NCBI RefSeq assembly: GCF_014203395.1
Contig: NZ_JACHIW010000004.1
Coordinates: 62,001-126,000, forward strand
Source: Saccharopolyspora phatthalungensis
GTDB lineage: Bacteria > Actinomycetota > Actinomycetes > Mycobacteriales > Pseudonocardiaceae
Reading direction: 5' to 3'
Length of the DNA stretch: 64,000 nucleotides
Below the pieces are notes generated by a model. It was not told where the DNA came from. It did not search any database and saw nothing but the letters and a program-made list of their open reading frames with translations. Positions 26,950 through 33,774 of this stretch are shown here, piece after piece. The translations under genes were made by a program, and so were the position numbers. Each line of letters starts with the position of its first letter. The first letter of the stretch is position 1.

Positions 26950-28149
26950 TCACATTTGGATCCCGGCCCAGCGTGCAAATCCTGCCAGGGAAGTGGTGGC
27001 GCGGCGGTCGGCGGTCGCGAGTGCGCGGACGGTCTCGCGTACGGAGGGGTGAGTGCGGGTGTGATGGGGCGAGAACCTTCGTGCCAGGTTGAGTTCTGCC
27101 AGTGCTCGTTCTCTGTCGCCGTGCAGCATCCAGGCGCGTGCTTGGTCGATGTGGTGGTGCCCGACGCGCTCCGGCCGTGTCGGGTCCGCGACGGTGATGC
27201 GGCTGGCACGGGCGACGGCTTCGGTTCCGTCGTAGCGCTCGACGGGCACCGCGCACCAGTGGATCAAGACGTTGAGCTCGCTGGCGTCGGTGTTGTAGTA
27301 GGGGGATGGCGAGGCGCCGAGTGAAACCCGCGTGCGTGCTTCCCGGATGTGGTCGTCGGCGCGTTCGGCGTCGTCGTTGCGCGCGGCCAAGACCGCCGCT
27401 CGGAGTTGCAGTTGCGCGGCCACGCCATGAGCGGCATGGCTCCCGGGTTGGTCCTCGACGTGTTGCAGAGCGCGGTTGAGAAGCCGTAGCCCGCCTGCGT
27501 AATGGCCGTTCTGCAGGAAGTGCGTTGACCTGTGCCAGTCGGATACTGCGCTGCGTAGCGGATCGCCGGTCGCGGGGGCGAGCGTCACGTGTCGCTCGGA
27601 GGCGGTTGCGGCGATGTCAGGATGTCCGAACCGGCCTCCTACGGTCGCGGCGAGTCGGTAGGCGTCGTGCAGCATGCCGCGGTTCTGTTCGCCTTGCCAG
27701 GTCGTCGGGGACGTCTCCGCGACTTGCACGAAGAGGTGGTGCAGCACCTGGGGGAGAATTAGCGCCAGATCCGCGTATTTCTGGCCCCTCCGGAAGGACT
27801 CAGCTCGGTTGAGGTGAGCCCGGATGTGGTCGGGGCGCAGGGCGGGCTCCGCGGGTTGCGGATCATCGAAGCACTGAAGTGCTTCACGTAGCTCGGAGAT
27901 TCCTGCGCTTTCGCTGTGGAACTCGGAGATGTTGTCGGCAACTCGCACGCCATAGAGCTCGCGGACCTCGACGCCGAGCGCCGCCGCGCACGAGGTGACG
28001 AATGCAGGGCTCGGCGGTGTCCTTCCCTGCTCAACTTTCTTGACCAAGCTGGTCGACACGAAGATGCGCGCCGCCAACTGCGGCTGCGTCCACCCGGCCA
28101 GCTTGCGGAGCCTGGCAATCCGGGCTCCTGCTCCCGCATCCGCGTTCAT
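26950..28149 (-). CDS. XRE-family regulator with TPR-like C-terminal region
   Basis: The ATG at 28149 gives 399 aa. The N-terminal helix-turn-helix (residues ~8-62) contains LRKLAGWTQPQLAARIFVS and TSLVKKVEQGRTPPS. The remaining ~320 residues are helical with TPR-like spacing (LRLLNRALQHVEDQ, AAVLAARNDDAERAD, RERALAELNLARRF). This architecture is common among actinomycete XRE regulators that may sense a peptide or small ligand. A 30-bp-plus hairpin sequence lies between it and the next upstream regulator. Confidence 0.85.
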   Translation of the reverse strand: MNADAGAGARIARLRKLAGWTQPQLAARIFVSTSLVKKVEQGRTPPSPAFVTSCAAALGVEVRELYGVRVADNISEFHSESAGISELREALQCFDDPQPAEPALRPDHIRAHLNRAESFRRGQKYADLALILPQVLHHLFVQVAETSPTTWQGEQNRGMLHDAYRLAATVGGRFGHPDIAATASERHVTLAPATGDPLRSAVSDWHRSTHFLQNGHYAGGLRLLNRALQHVEDQPGSHAAHGVAAQLQLRAAVLAARNDDAERADDHIREARTRVSLGASPSPYYNTDASELNVLIHWCAVPVERYDGTEAVARASRITVADPTRPERVGHHHIDQARAWMLHGDRERALAELNLARRFSPHHTRTHPSVRETVRALATADRRATTSLAGFARWAGIQM

Positions 28150-28183
28150 GCGCGCATTGTCCTGCACAATCCAGCTGCGCGGC

Positions 28184-28271
28184 GCGCGGCACGGGGTCGA
28201 CAAGCGGCATTCGCCGCAACCGGCCCACGCGTCGGGCGCTGGTCGGCGTGCGCCCCTTGCACGCCGACCAG
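28184..28271. repeat. 88-bp repeat with hairpin, copy 1
   Basis: This segment is nearly identical to 30651-30739. It ends in a perfect 13-bp stem CTGGTCGGCGTGC (28239-28251) pairing with 28259-28271. Its inner part (AGCGGCATTCGCCGCAACC) recurs a third time near 30947. It lies between two minus-strand regulator genes. Confidence 0.85.
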
Positions 28272-28278
28272 CTCACCG

Positions 28279-29007
28279 TCATCTGCCGAGGACTGGCGCG
28301 AGCTTCTTGAGCATGTAGGCCCCGCACCAACGGCTCTCGGTGTCGTTCGGGTCCGTCACTTCCTTGACTAGCTTGCGTGCGAACCGCTTCGGGTTCGGGC
28401 AGCTGGGGATGTCCCGCGCGATCACCTTGCACGTCTCCCAATCCAGCTGGAGAATGCGCGAGATCTCCGACGTAATGCAGAGCCTTCTGACAGCTGGATC
28501 GTTCTCAAGAACATCGGCCACAAGCTGGGCGTTTTCTACACCCGGAGTCTTGGCGATAACGGCTAGCGCGTTGGTGCGGAGGGTCGAGGTTTTCCCCTCG
28601 ACCATCCACCGCCGGATTTCCCCGATTCCGTCCGGAGTCACCCGGTGGATGATCGCGAGGTCCGTGGCGTGGGCCGTGGGTGCCTCCGCTAGAACGCCGG
28701 GGTTGCCCTCCGCTATCCCCTTCGTCAGCTGGGCGAGCTTCGCCGCGCCGCGAACCTTGGCTAGTGCAGGGTGCGTTATGTCTCGTCGCCAAAACACGGT
28801 GTCTCCTACCTCGATCTCAACCGACCCGATCACTCGTTCGTATGCCTCGATGATCTCCGGCGTAGCCCTCCGCCGTCCAGTCTCAACGTGCCCAAGCGTT
28901 GACTTGCTGTAGTGAGTCTCTCTCGACATCGCGTCGAGGCTCAGGCCGACAGACCTCCGCACCTCCCGGAGCAGCAGACCTATGTCTAGATCGTTTGTAG
29001 ACGCCAT
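28279..29007 (-). CDS. XRE-type helix-turn-helix regulator
   Basis: The ATG at 29007 gives 242 aa. The helix-turn-helix (residues ~10-60) reads LREVRRSVGLSLDAMSRET then STLGHVETGRRR. The remainder is helical, with repeated leucine-rich segments and a C-terminal KRFARKLVKEVTDPND, and matches no domain I know. It is divergent from the 29138 operon, whose unusual small genes it may control. Confidence 0.82.
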   Translation of the reverse strand: MASTNDLDIGLLLREVRRSVGLSLDAMSRETHYSKSTLGHVETGRRRATPEIIEAYERVIGSVEIEVGDTVFWRRDITHPALAKVRGAAKLAQLTKGIAEGNPGVLAEAPTAHATDLAIIHRVTPDGIGEIRRWMVEGKTSTLRTNALAVIAKTPGVENAQLVADVLENDPAVRRLCITSEISRILQLDWETCKVIARDIPSCPNPKRFARKLVKEVTDPNDTESRWCGAYMLKKLAPVLGR

Positions 29008-29137
29008 GTAGACCCCCACACGCTTCCAGTCGCCGTATGTGATCGGGAGACTACTCCTTGGACAGCCCCCGTCGATCGTTATCCGATCCCCGACCGGTCG
29101 GCGGGGGCCGTCCTTCCAACGGATGGAGGGTGACCCA

Positions 29138-29230
29138 TTGAGAAATCCGTTCAAAGCCTGCCTAGAACGTAGGCGCAGGAACCGAGCTCGGCGAGACATG
29201 ATCCGCAGGCGAGTGCGGGTGTACCTGTGA
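29138..29230 (+). CDS. Short, very basic peptide
   Basis: A TTG at 29138 follows GGAGGG with 7-nt spacing and encodes about 30 residues, with ERRRRNRARRDMIRRR in the middle. The stop overlaps the next gene's GTG (GTGA). The strong ribosome site and coupling favour real translation. The function is unknown; nucleic-acid binding or a purely leader role are both possible. ATG 29123 is an alternative start. Confidence 0.4.
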   Translation: MRNPFKACLERRRRNRARRDMIRRRVRVYL

Positions 29231-29433
29231 CCGAGCCATCCGAGCCGGAGCTCGTCGACAGCTTCTCTAGCCCGGCACCGACGCTAGATGTAGTCCTGCG
29301 TAAAGTCTCTTGGAATCTAGATCAGATGGCGTTTAAGCTGCCTCGTCGTGACGTATCTAAATCCGACTTGGATCAGCTCGCTGACACTCTCACTGAGCTA
29401 GTGGAACTCCTCCGAAAGGAGGACCTTTGTTGA
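29227..29433 (+). CDS. Small acidic hypothetical protein
   Basis: A GTG start overlapping the preceding stop gives 68 aa: an acidic Ser/Pro-rich head followed by two helices (LDVVLRKVSWNLDQMAFKL and LDQLADTLTELVELLRK). Codon use is less GC-biased than in the flanks (CTA, AGA, TCT codons), which suggests a transferred segment. Its 3' end contains the AAAGGAGG ribosome site of the next gene, which starts inside it. Confidence 0.6.
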   Translation: MTEPSEPELVDSFSSPAPTLDVVLRKVSWNLDQMAFKLPRRDVSKSDLDQLADTLTELVELLRKEDLC

Positions 29434-29864
29434 CTGGGTTTAGGCGATTACTTCTGTGCCTTGCGATAGCCCTGATAATCCTCTTGCCGGTTGCATCGGC
29501 ACCGTTCGAGGAAAGGAGGACTGCGGAAAGGAGAACTTACGCTGATGTACTCACAGACGTGGGCTCAGGTGCTGATTATAGGACTACCCCTTTTGTCTAT
29601 CCTCTGGGCTACAAAGAGAGACCGGTGATGCCGGTCCCTGAATTTGCTAACTGGATGGCTGGTGAGAACGAGGCGAGGTGGCATCAGATCGAGAAGGCGG
29701 GGCCTCGGCCCCTAGCCTACTGTGGCCATAGGATTAAGGGCGAAGTCCATAGGCGGATTACCGAGAACTTGCCTAACTACCAAGACGGCAGGATGATCTG
29801 CCGTGGCTGTCTCGCCACGACGATAAGCATGAAGCAATCCCGAGAGTCGAAAGGTCCCCGGTAG
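29430..29864 (+). CDS. Membrane-anchored protein with CxxH/CxxC zinc-ribbon-like end
   Basis: TTG 29430 overlaps the previous stop (TTGA), with AAAGGAGG 7 nt upstream, giving 144 aa. Residues ~7-24 (LLLCLAIALIILLPVASA) are a signal anchor or signal peptide. The C-terminal region has YCGHRI and MICRGC, a CxxH...CxxC pair like that of the 24865 protein. Base composition is lower in GC than the surroundings. It may be a membrane-tethered relative of the 24865-type proteins; its function is unknown. Confidence 0.6.
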   Translation: MTGFRRLLLCLAIALIILLPVASAPFEERRTAERRTYADVLTDVGSGADYRTTPFVYPLGYKERPVMPVPEFANWMAGENEARWHQIEKAGPRPLAYCGHRIKGEVHRRITENLPNYQDGRMICRGCLATTISMKQSRESKGPR

Positions 29865-29933
29865 CAGCTACCTACCGGGGACCGCCAAAGACTCTACCGC
29901 ACGTACCCGTGTGACGATGAATGGAGGCCCCAG

Positions 29934-30107
29934 TTGCCTACAGAAACGTTTAACTCCGACGAACCCGTATTGTGGAAGTGCGACGCGGATAAGTGTCTTT
30001 TTACTGACGAAGACCCTGATGTCGTGGGGCAGCACGAATATCAAGCGCACGGCCCTGCGTGGATGGCGGAAGGGCCGACCGTGATCATTATGACGAACGG
30101 CAAATAG
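29934..30107 (+). CDS. 57-aa zinc-finger-like small protein
   Basis: TTG 29934 follows GGAGG (29923-29927) at 6 nt. The product includes WKCDADKCLF and VVGQHEYQAHG, a C...C...H...H arrangement that could bind one metal like a short C2H2 finger. It ends IIMTNGK just before a strong terminator, so it is the last gene of the 29138 operon. Codon use again differs from the flanks. Confidence 0.55.
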   Translation: MPTETFNSDEPVLWKCDADKCLFTDEDPDVVGQHEYQAHGPAWMAEGPTVIIMTNGK

Positions 30108-30111
30108 GCCC

Positions 30112-30166
30112 GGTGCAGGCCCTACGCCGGATGCTTCCCCCGTCCGTCCGGCGTAGGGCCTGCACC
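30112..30166. terminator. Strong hairpin terminator (20-bp stem)
   Basis: Bases 30112-30131 pair perfectly with 30147-30166 across a 15-nt loop, 4 bp after the stop of the 29934 gene. Confidence 0.88.
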
Positions 30167-30302
30167 ATCTACGCCCTTGCAGCGCGCGAGACGAGCGCAG
30201 CGCGCAGGGCACGGTGCGGCCGGGCTGGGGCAGACGGCCCGGCCGCCCCCTAATACCCCACACGATTCGAAAGGAGACGAATATGACAGATAGCCCCTGA
30301 GG

Positions 30303-30497
30303 ATGAGCCGCAGGGAGCCGAACGCGGCTGACGAGAATCAGCCCGTATTCCCTTTACCTCCGGCACCCCAATTTGGCCTTCCGACGGGGCATGAACCCTC
30401 GACCAGTGTCCACGTAGGACCCCGGCCCGGGACCGTGACGCGCTGGCCCGGAATTGGGGATGCTGCGGAAAATTCTGGCCGGGTTGCTGCCCGATGA
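30303..30497 (+). CDS. Possible small protein preceded by a five-codon leader
   Basis: A strong AAAGGAGA ribosome site serves an ATG at 30283 that opens only a five-codon frame (MTDSP, stop at 30298-30300). Two bases later ATG 30303 begins a 64-aa Pro-rich frame. Either the minicistron couples translation of the second frame or a frameshift has broken a longer gene. The 3' end (30455-30509) resembles, in another frame, the end of the 25319 gene. Coding status is uncertain. Confidence 0.35.
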   Translation: MSRREPNAADENQPVFPLPPAPQFGLPTGHEPSTSVHVGPRPGTVTRWPGIGDAAENSGRVAAR

Positions 30498-30650
30498 GAA
30501 ATAGACCTGGTGGGAGCGCTGCTGCCGACTCCCTCACTCTCCCTGGCGCGTGCTCTCACCAATATGTGCCCGTGCTGCCGTCCCCAGCGGCGCGCGGGCA
30601 CGGGATGACCGGACCGGATCAGGAAAGGTCCGGTCATCCCTTGATCTCCG

Positions 30651-30739
30651 GCGCGGCATGGGGTCGACGAGCGGCATTCGCCGCAACCGGCCCACCGCGT
30701 CGGGTGCTGGTCGGCGTGCGCCCCTTGCACGCCGACCAG
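30651..30739. repeat. 88-bp repeat with hairpin, copy 2
   Basis: This is nearly identical to 28184-28271, with four or five differences. The 13-bp stem lies at 30707-30719 and 30727-30739. It ends about 40 bp upstream of the 30780 start, so here the hairpin is upstream of a gene rather than between regulators. Confidence 0.85.
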
Positions 30740-30779
30740 CACGTCAACCGACCAGCACAGCAATGGAAAGGAGGTGCAC

Positions 30780-31046
30780 ATGTCCAACAACCCTGAAACC
30801 GAGCCAGAGCCAAAGCCGGAACCGGCAGGCGGCGAGGGTGAGCAGCCCGTCTACGACTCGGCCGGGACCCTGCGTTGGTCAGTCGGAGTCGAAGCCCCAT
30901 TGCGCCGGGGCGTGACACGGCTCGACTCGATGAACGTCGTGGGGCCGAGCGGAATTCGCTGCAACCGGCCCCACCGCGCCGGGGGACCTGCCACGCTATC
31001 CGGCGCGGCGAACTTTAAGAGGGGGTGGCGTGTCGGCGGTCGGTGA
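30780..31046 (+). CDS. Hypothetical protein upstream of the deaminase gene
   Basis: ATG 30780 follows a perfect AAAGGAGGTG, giving 88 aa. The N-terminus is Glu/Pro-rich (TEPEPKPEPAGGEGE) and the C-terminus is Arg/Gly-rich. Part of it (PSGIRCNRPHRAG) is encoded by a third partial copy of the 88-bp repeat core, so the repeat has been absorbed into the frame or the reverse. Its last 17 bp overlap the deaminase start. No family is recognised. Confidence 0.5.
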   Translation: MSNNPETEPEPKPEPAGGEGEQPVYDSAGTLRWSVGVEAPLRRGVTRLDSMNVVGPSGIRCNRPHRAGGPATLSGAANFKRGWRVGGR

Positions 31047-31770
31047 TCTCGATCAGACATTGGCACAGGTGGTTGATCGAATCACTGCCGCCCTCGGCCT
31101 TCTGACCACCGCACAGGACGCCTGCGACGAAGCCGGTGAAGTCCTGGGGTTTGCACTGGAAGGCACCGCCTCCCCGGAAGCGTTGGAAGTCCTCGCCATA
31201 GTGGAGCCGACTAGCGACGAGTTGATCCACGCCTACCAGTCGGGAAGCCGTGTGATCGAGCTGATCACGACCTACCGCCGAGGTCTGGAAGTGCAGTCGG
31301 CCGTCGACTCCACCCCGCCCAGCGCGGCGCACCCCTCAACCGCGGGCCGGATACCCACCGACGCCGCCCACGATCGCGACTGGGCCAACCAGGTGCGAAA
31401 GCGGTTACCCAAATGGATGGACGGACACCAGACCACCGGATTCGGCTATGACTGCGACGGAACCGAACATCGCATCACCAGCGGATATGACCTGTCCCTG
31501 TCTGAACCAGCGCGGCTCGCCTTGCACAATTCCGAGACGTTTCCGACCGACGATCGCGGAGCGCCTACGGTGACGTTGCACGTTGAGGTTAAATACGCCC
31601 AGATGATGCGACGGGCCGGACAGACTTACGGCGTCGTGATCATCAACAAACTGATGTGCGACGGGTGCCGCGACGCAGTGCCCGAGATCCTGCCGCAAGG
31701 GTCGGTACTGGCAGTGTGGGAACCGGGCGCGGCGCAGCCGCACATCTTGAAAGGTGCAGCGAGACCATGA
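31030..31770 (+). CDS. SCP1.201/DddA-like cytidine deaminase-fold protein
   Basis: A GTG at 31030 gives 246 aa. Residues ~1-90 form a helical, coiled-coil-like region. After a Pro-rich hinge, residues ~115-240 carry TVTLHVEVK (His184, Glu186), then VVIINKLMCDGC (Cys210, Cys213) and ILPQGSVLAVWEP. This HxE...CxxC zinc-deaminase pattern with a VxxNxxxCxxC strand matches the SCP1.201-like deaminases, the family that contains the DddA toxin domain. All four zinc/catalytic residues are present. The downstream gene, overlapping by 4 bp, looks like an Imm1 immunity protein, so a toxin-immunity pair is likely. The substrate (DNA, RNA or nucleotide) cannot be read from sequence. No secretion signal is seen. 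Confidence 0.85.
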   Translation: MSAVGDLDQTLAQVVDRITAALGLLTTAQDACDEAGEVLGFALEGTASPEALEVLAIVEPTSDELIHAYQSGSRVIELITTYRRGLEVQSAVDSTPPSAAHPSTAGRIPTDAAHDRDWANQVRKRLPKWMDGHQTTGFGYDCDGTEHRITSGYDLSLSEPARLALHNSETFPTDDRGAPTVTLHVEVKYAQMMRRAGQTYGVVIINKLMCDGCRDAVPEILPQGSVLAVWEPGAAQPHILKGAARP

Positions 31771-32228
31771 CCGCTACGGATACCACGACCGTGATCACGG
31801 TCGTGTTCAACGCCGATTTCTACTACGCACGCAGCGCAGCCGACGTCGCTGGCCTCGTGCGGATGATCGTCGAGGAGCCACCGGGGCGGGTCTGCACGGT
31901 ATATGCGTGGGACCGCCCATGCCTTTCGTTCCGGGAGGCGGGTGGTCCGGCGTACCCGACCGGTCGGCTGCGGGTCTCCACGTCGCCCGCCACCGGTTGG
32001 GGCGCAATCAACTACTGGGACCACGGCACACCGGACGGCCGTGTAGTCGATTCGTTCAACCCCGACGGCGACGAGCAGGCGCCCGTCCTGCCGTTGGACA
32101 CCGACGGGGCCGACTTCCCGGCATCCGCCGCGCTGCCGCTCGACCAGGTGCGCGAGGCCATTGCCGAGTACTGCCGGACCGGGGTGCGGCCTACGTGCGT
32201 GCAGTGGCAGCCCGGCAAGTGGACCTGA
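31767..32228 (+). CDS. Imm1-like immunity protein
   Basis: ATG 31767 overlaps the deaminase stop (ATGA), giving 153 aa. A central RLRVSTSPATGWGAINYWD segment and the C-terminal LDQVREAIAEYCRTGVRPTCVQW resemble the Imm1 family, which is found paired with DddA-type and other deaminase toxins. It is acidic and soluble, as expected for a protein that caps a toxin. Its assignment rests on these motifs and on the tight coupling with the deaminase. Confidence 0.72.
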   Translation: MTATDTTTVITVVFNADFYYARSAADVAGLVRMIVEEPPGRVCTVYAWDRPCLSFREAGGPAYPTGRLRVSTSPATGWGAINYWDHGTPDGRVVDSFNPDGDEQAPVLPLDTDGADFPASAALPLDQVREAIAEYCRTGVRPTCVQWQPGKWT

Positions 32229-33276
32229 CCTGGAGACGACGAAGGAATACCGCGGCTGGCGTTGCTGGGCCATGCGGCGGGGTTTGCGAAGCCGGTTGCG
32301 TCACCTCGCCTTGCTCGATGGTGTCCCGGAGCGAGGCGTCCGGCCGTAGCCGTGCGGGTGGCGTTTCGGGTCTTTCGCACACTCCTGCGTGTTCGACCAG
32401 GCAAACCTGTACGCTGGACTTGTTTATGCCGGGGGCAAGGCGATAAAAATCAAGCAACGCGCGTTGACCTGCTACCGGCGCGGGATGTACCTAGAAGTCG
32501 CTGACCACGACCACAATGCGGGTGGCAACGTCGCGTACCCATCGGATCAGCGACGACGTGTGGTGCCCTTGTGCACGTCCGCAAAGTGAGGGTCACGGTA
32601 AATGGTGATGCGCCGCTCCAGGTCTTGGGCAGGTGTTGACGAGAACCGCATATCGGCCAATCTGTCCGCTCGATCCGGACATCGTTGGCGACGCCGAGGC
32701 CCTGGGAATGTCCGGGAATTCGTCGAAGCAGAACCAGGAAATCATGAAAACCATTTCCGGTGGTGACCCGGCACGCACGCCCCGACTCAGTTGGCTCGGC
32801 TACAAAAAGCCGGCCGAATCGGTGGTCGCTCTTACGCCGGGCTCGGCGGCTCGACGGAATGCCGGGGCTAGAGATGACCGAGCGATTCGTCGCTGCCGCG
32901 AACGCCCAGGACCGATCCACGGCCCGCCCCCACGGGAGGGTGTGAATGGCGCCGGATCGAGTCGGGCGGTCTGGAGTCGAGCGCGGCTCGCGCGCACTTT
33001 CTGTTCCGCTGGCCACGGCCGCTGATCCCGCTACCGCCGGTGACCGGACATCCGCCGCCAGCCGCCGCCAACGCGAGCCGCGGGCGGTCCACTTAGGAAA
33101 TCGCGGTGGTGTCAAGGTCGGGACCTGCGGAGATCGCCGACCACCCGATCGGGTTACCTGCGCGGTGCCCGAAAAGGCAAGTTTGAGTGCCTACGGCGGA
33201 AGCGCCCGCCGAATTGCCTGTACATCAACGGGCGCTTCGTGCAACGGTGGCCGCAATTCGAAGACGAGGCAATGCA
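32229..33276. other. Intergenic region without a supported gene
   Basis: About 1 kb holds only short frames without recognisable motifs or good ribosome sites on either strand. The single clear structure is the hairpin at 33199-33238. The stretch may be debris from the rearrangement that removed most of the neighbouring transporter operon. Confidence 0.5.
33199..33238. terminator. Hairpin, possible terminator
   Basis: GAAGCGCCCG (33199-33208) pairs with CGGGCGCTTC (33229-33238) around a 20-nt loop, just upstream of the decayed transporter genes. Confidence 0.5.
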
Positions 33277-33423
33277 ATGACAGGAAGCCGTTCGTTGTGA
33301 GCCGCTCCCGCGGTGGCCACGGTCTTGTCGGTCGCCATTACGGGGTGCGTGGGAAGCGTCGGCGCGGACGGCGAGACCGTGATCAAGCGGGTTGGCATGC
33401 GGCCGCTGATGTCGTTGCGGTGA
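33277..33423 (+). pseudogene. Remnant of a solute-binding lipoprotein gene
   Basis: From ATG 33277 the frame reads MTGSRSL and then meets TGA at 33298. Continuing past it gives AAPAVATVLSVAITGC, a signal peptide with lipobox, then VGSVGADGETVIK before stopping at 33421. This is the N-terminus of an ABC-transporter binding protein, broken by a stop and lacking its body. It precedes fused permease remnants and a glycosidase, the order expected of a cellobiose-type operon. Confidence 0.6.
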
Positions 33424-33539
33424 AGGAGCAGTACGTGCCGCTTCGGGTGCTGATGGCGCCTTTCCGCCAGCCGGCCCGCGTTGGTCGTGGGCGGGCTGAC
33501 GGGGCGTGTCGGGGGCGGGCGCTGGCACCGATCGATGGG

Positions 33540-33767
33540 CGGGTGACGCCGTTGTTGTTCATCGCTCCCCTTTTTGTGTCGTCGGTGGTGTTCTCGCTGT
33601 GTACCGCGTGGGTGTCGTTGCATGACTGGCATTTGATCAATAGTGATCGGGCTTATGTGGCGTTATCGCGGTTGGCCAGTGGGTATTTCCTGGATGTGAT
33701 CATCGTTTTCATCGTGTTGGCGAGGCAGATCGTCAACGGAATCGCACGCGTGTCGGTTAACGGATGA
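33540..33767 (+). pseudogene. Fused remnants of two sugar ABC permeases
   Basis: The frame reads RVTPLLFIAPLFVSSVVFSL and SLHDWHLINSDRAYVAL, the N-terminal membrane segment of a MalF-type permease. After a few residues it switches to FLDVIIVFIVLARQIVNGI, the last segment of a MalG-type permease, and stops at 33765. Everything between, including the second half of one permease and most of the other, is missing. An internal deletion has joined the outer ends of two adjacent genes in frame. Confidence 0.7.
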
Positions 33768-33774
33768 GGTGGTT

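Noticed and set aside
30494-30796. A 100-codon frame after the 30303 gene
   Set aside because: It runs through hairpin and repeat DNA, including the whole 88-bp repeat that is non-coding at 28184, so coding is unlikely.
32946-33767. A single 273-codon gene ending at 33767
   Set aside because: Only the last ~75 residues make sense, as joined permease ends. The upstream part overlaps the lipoprotein remnant in another frame and has no motif, so I annotate remnants instead.
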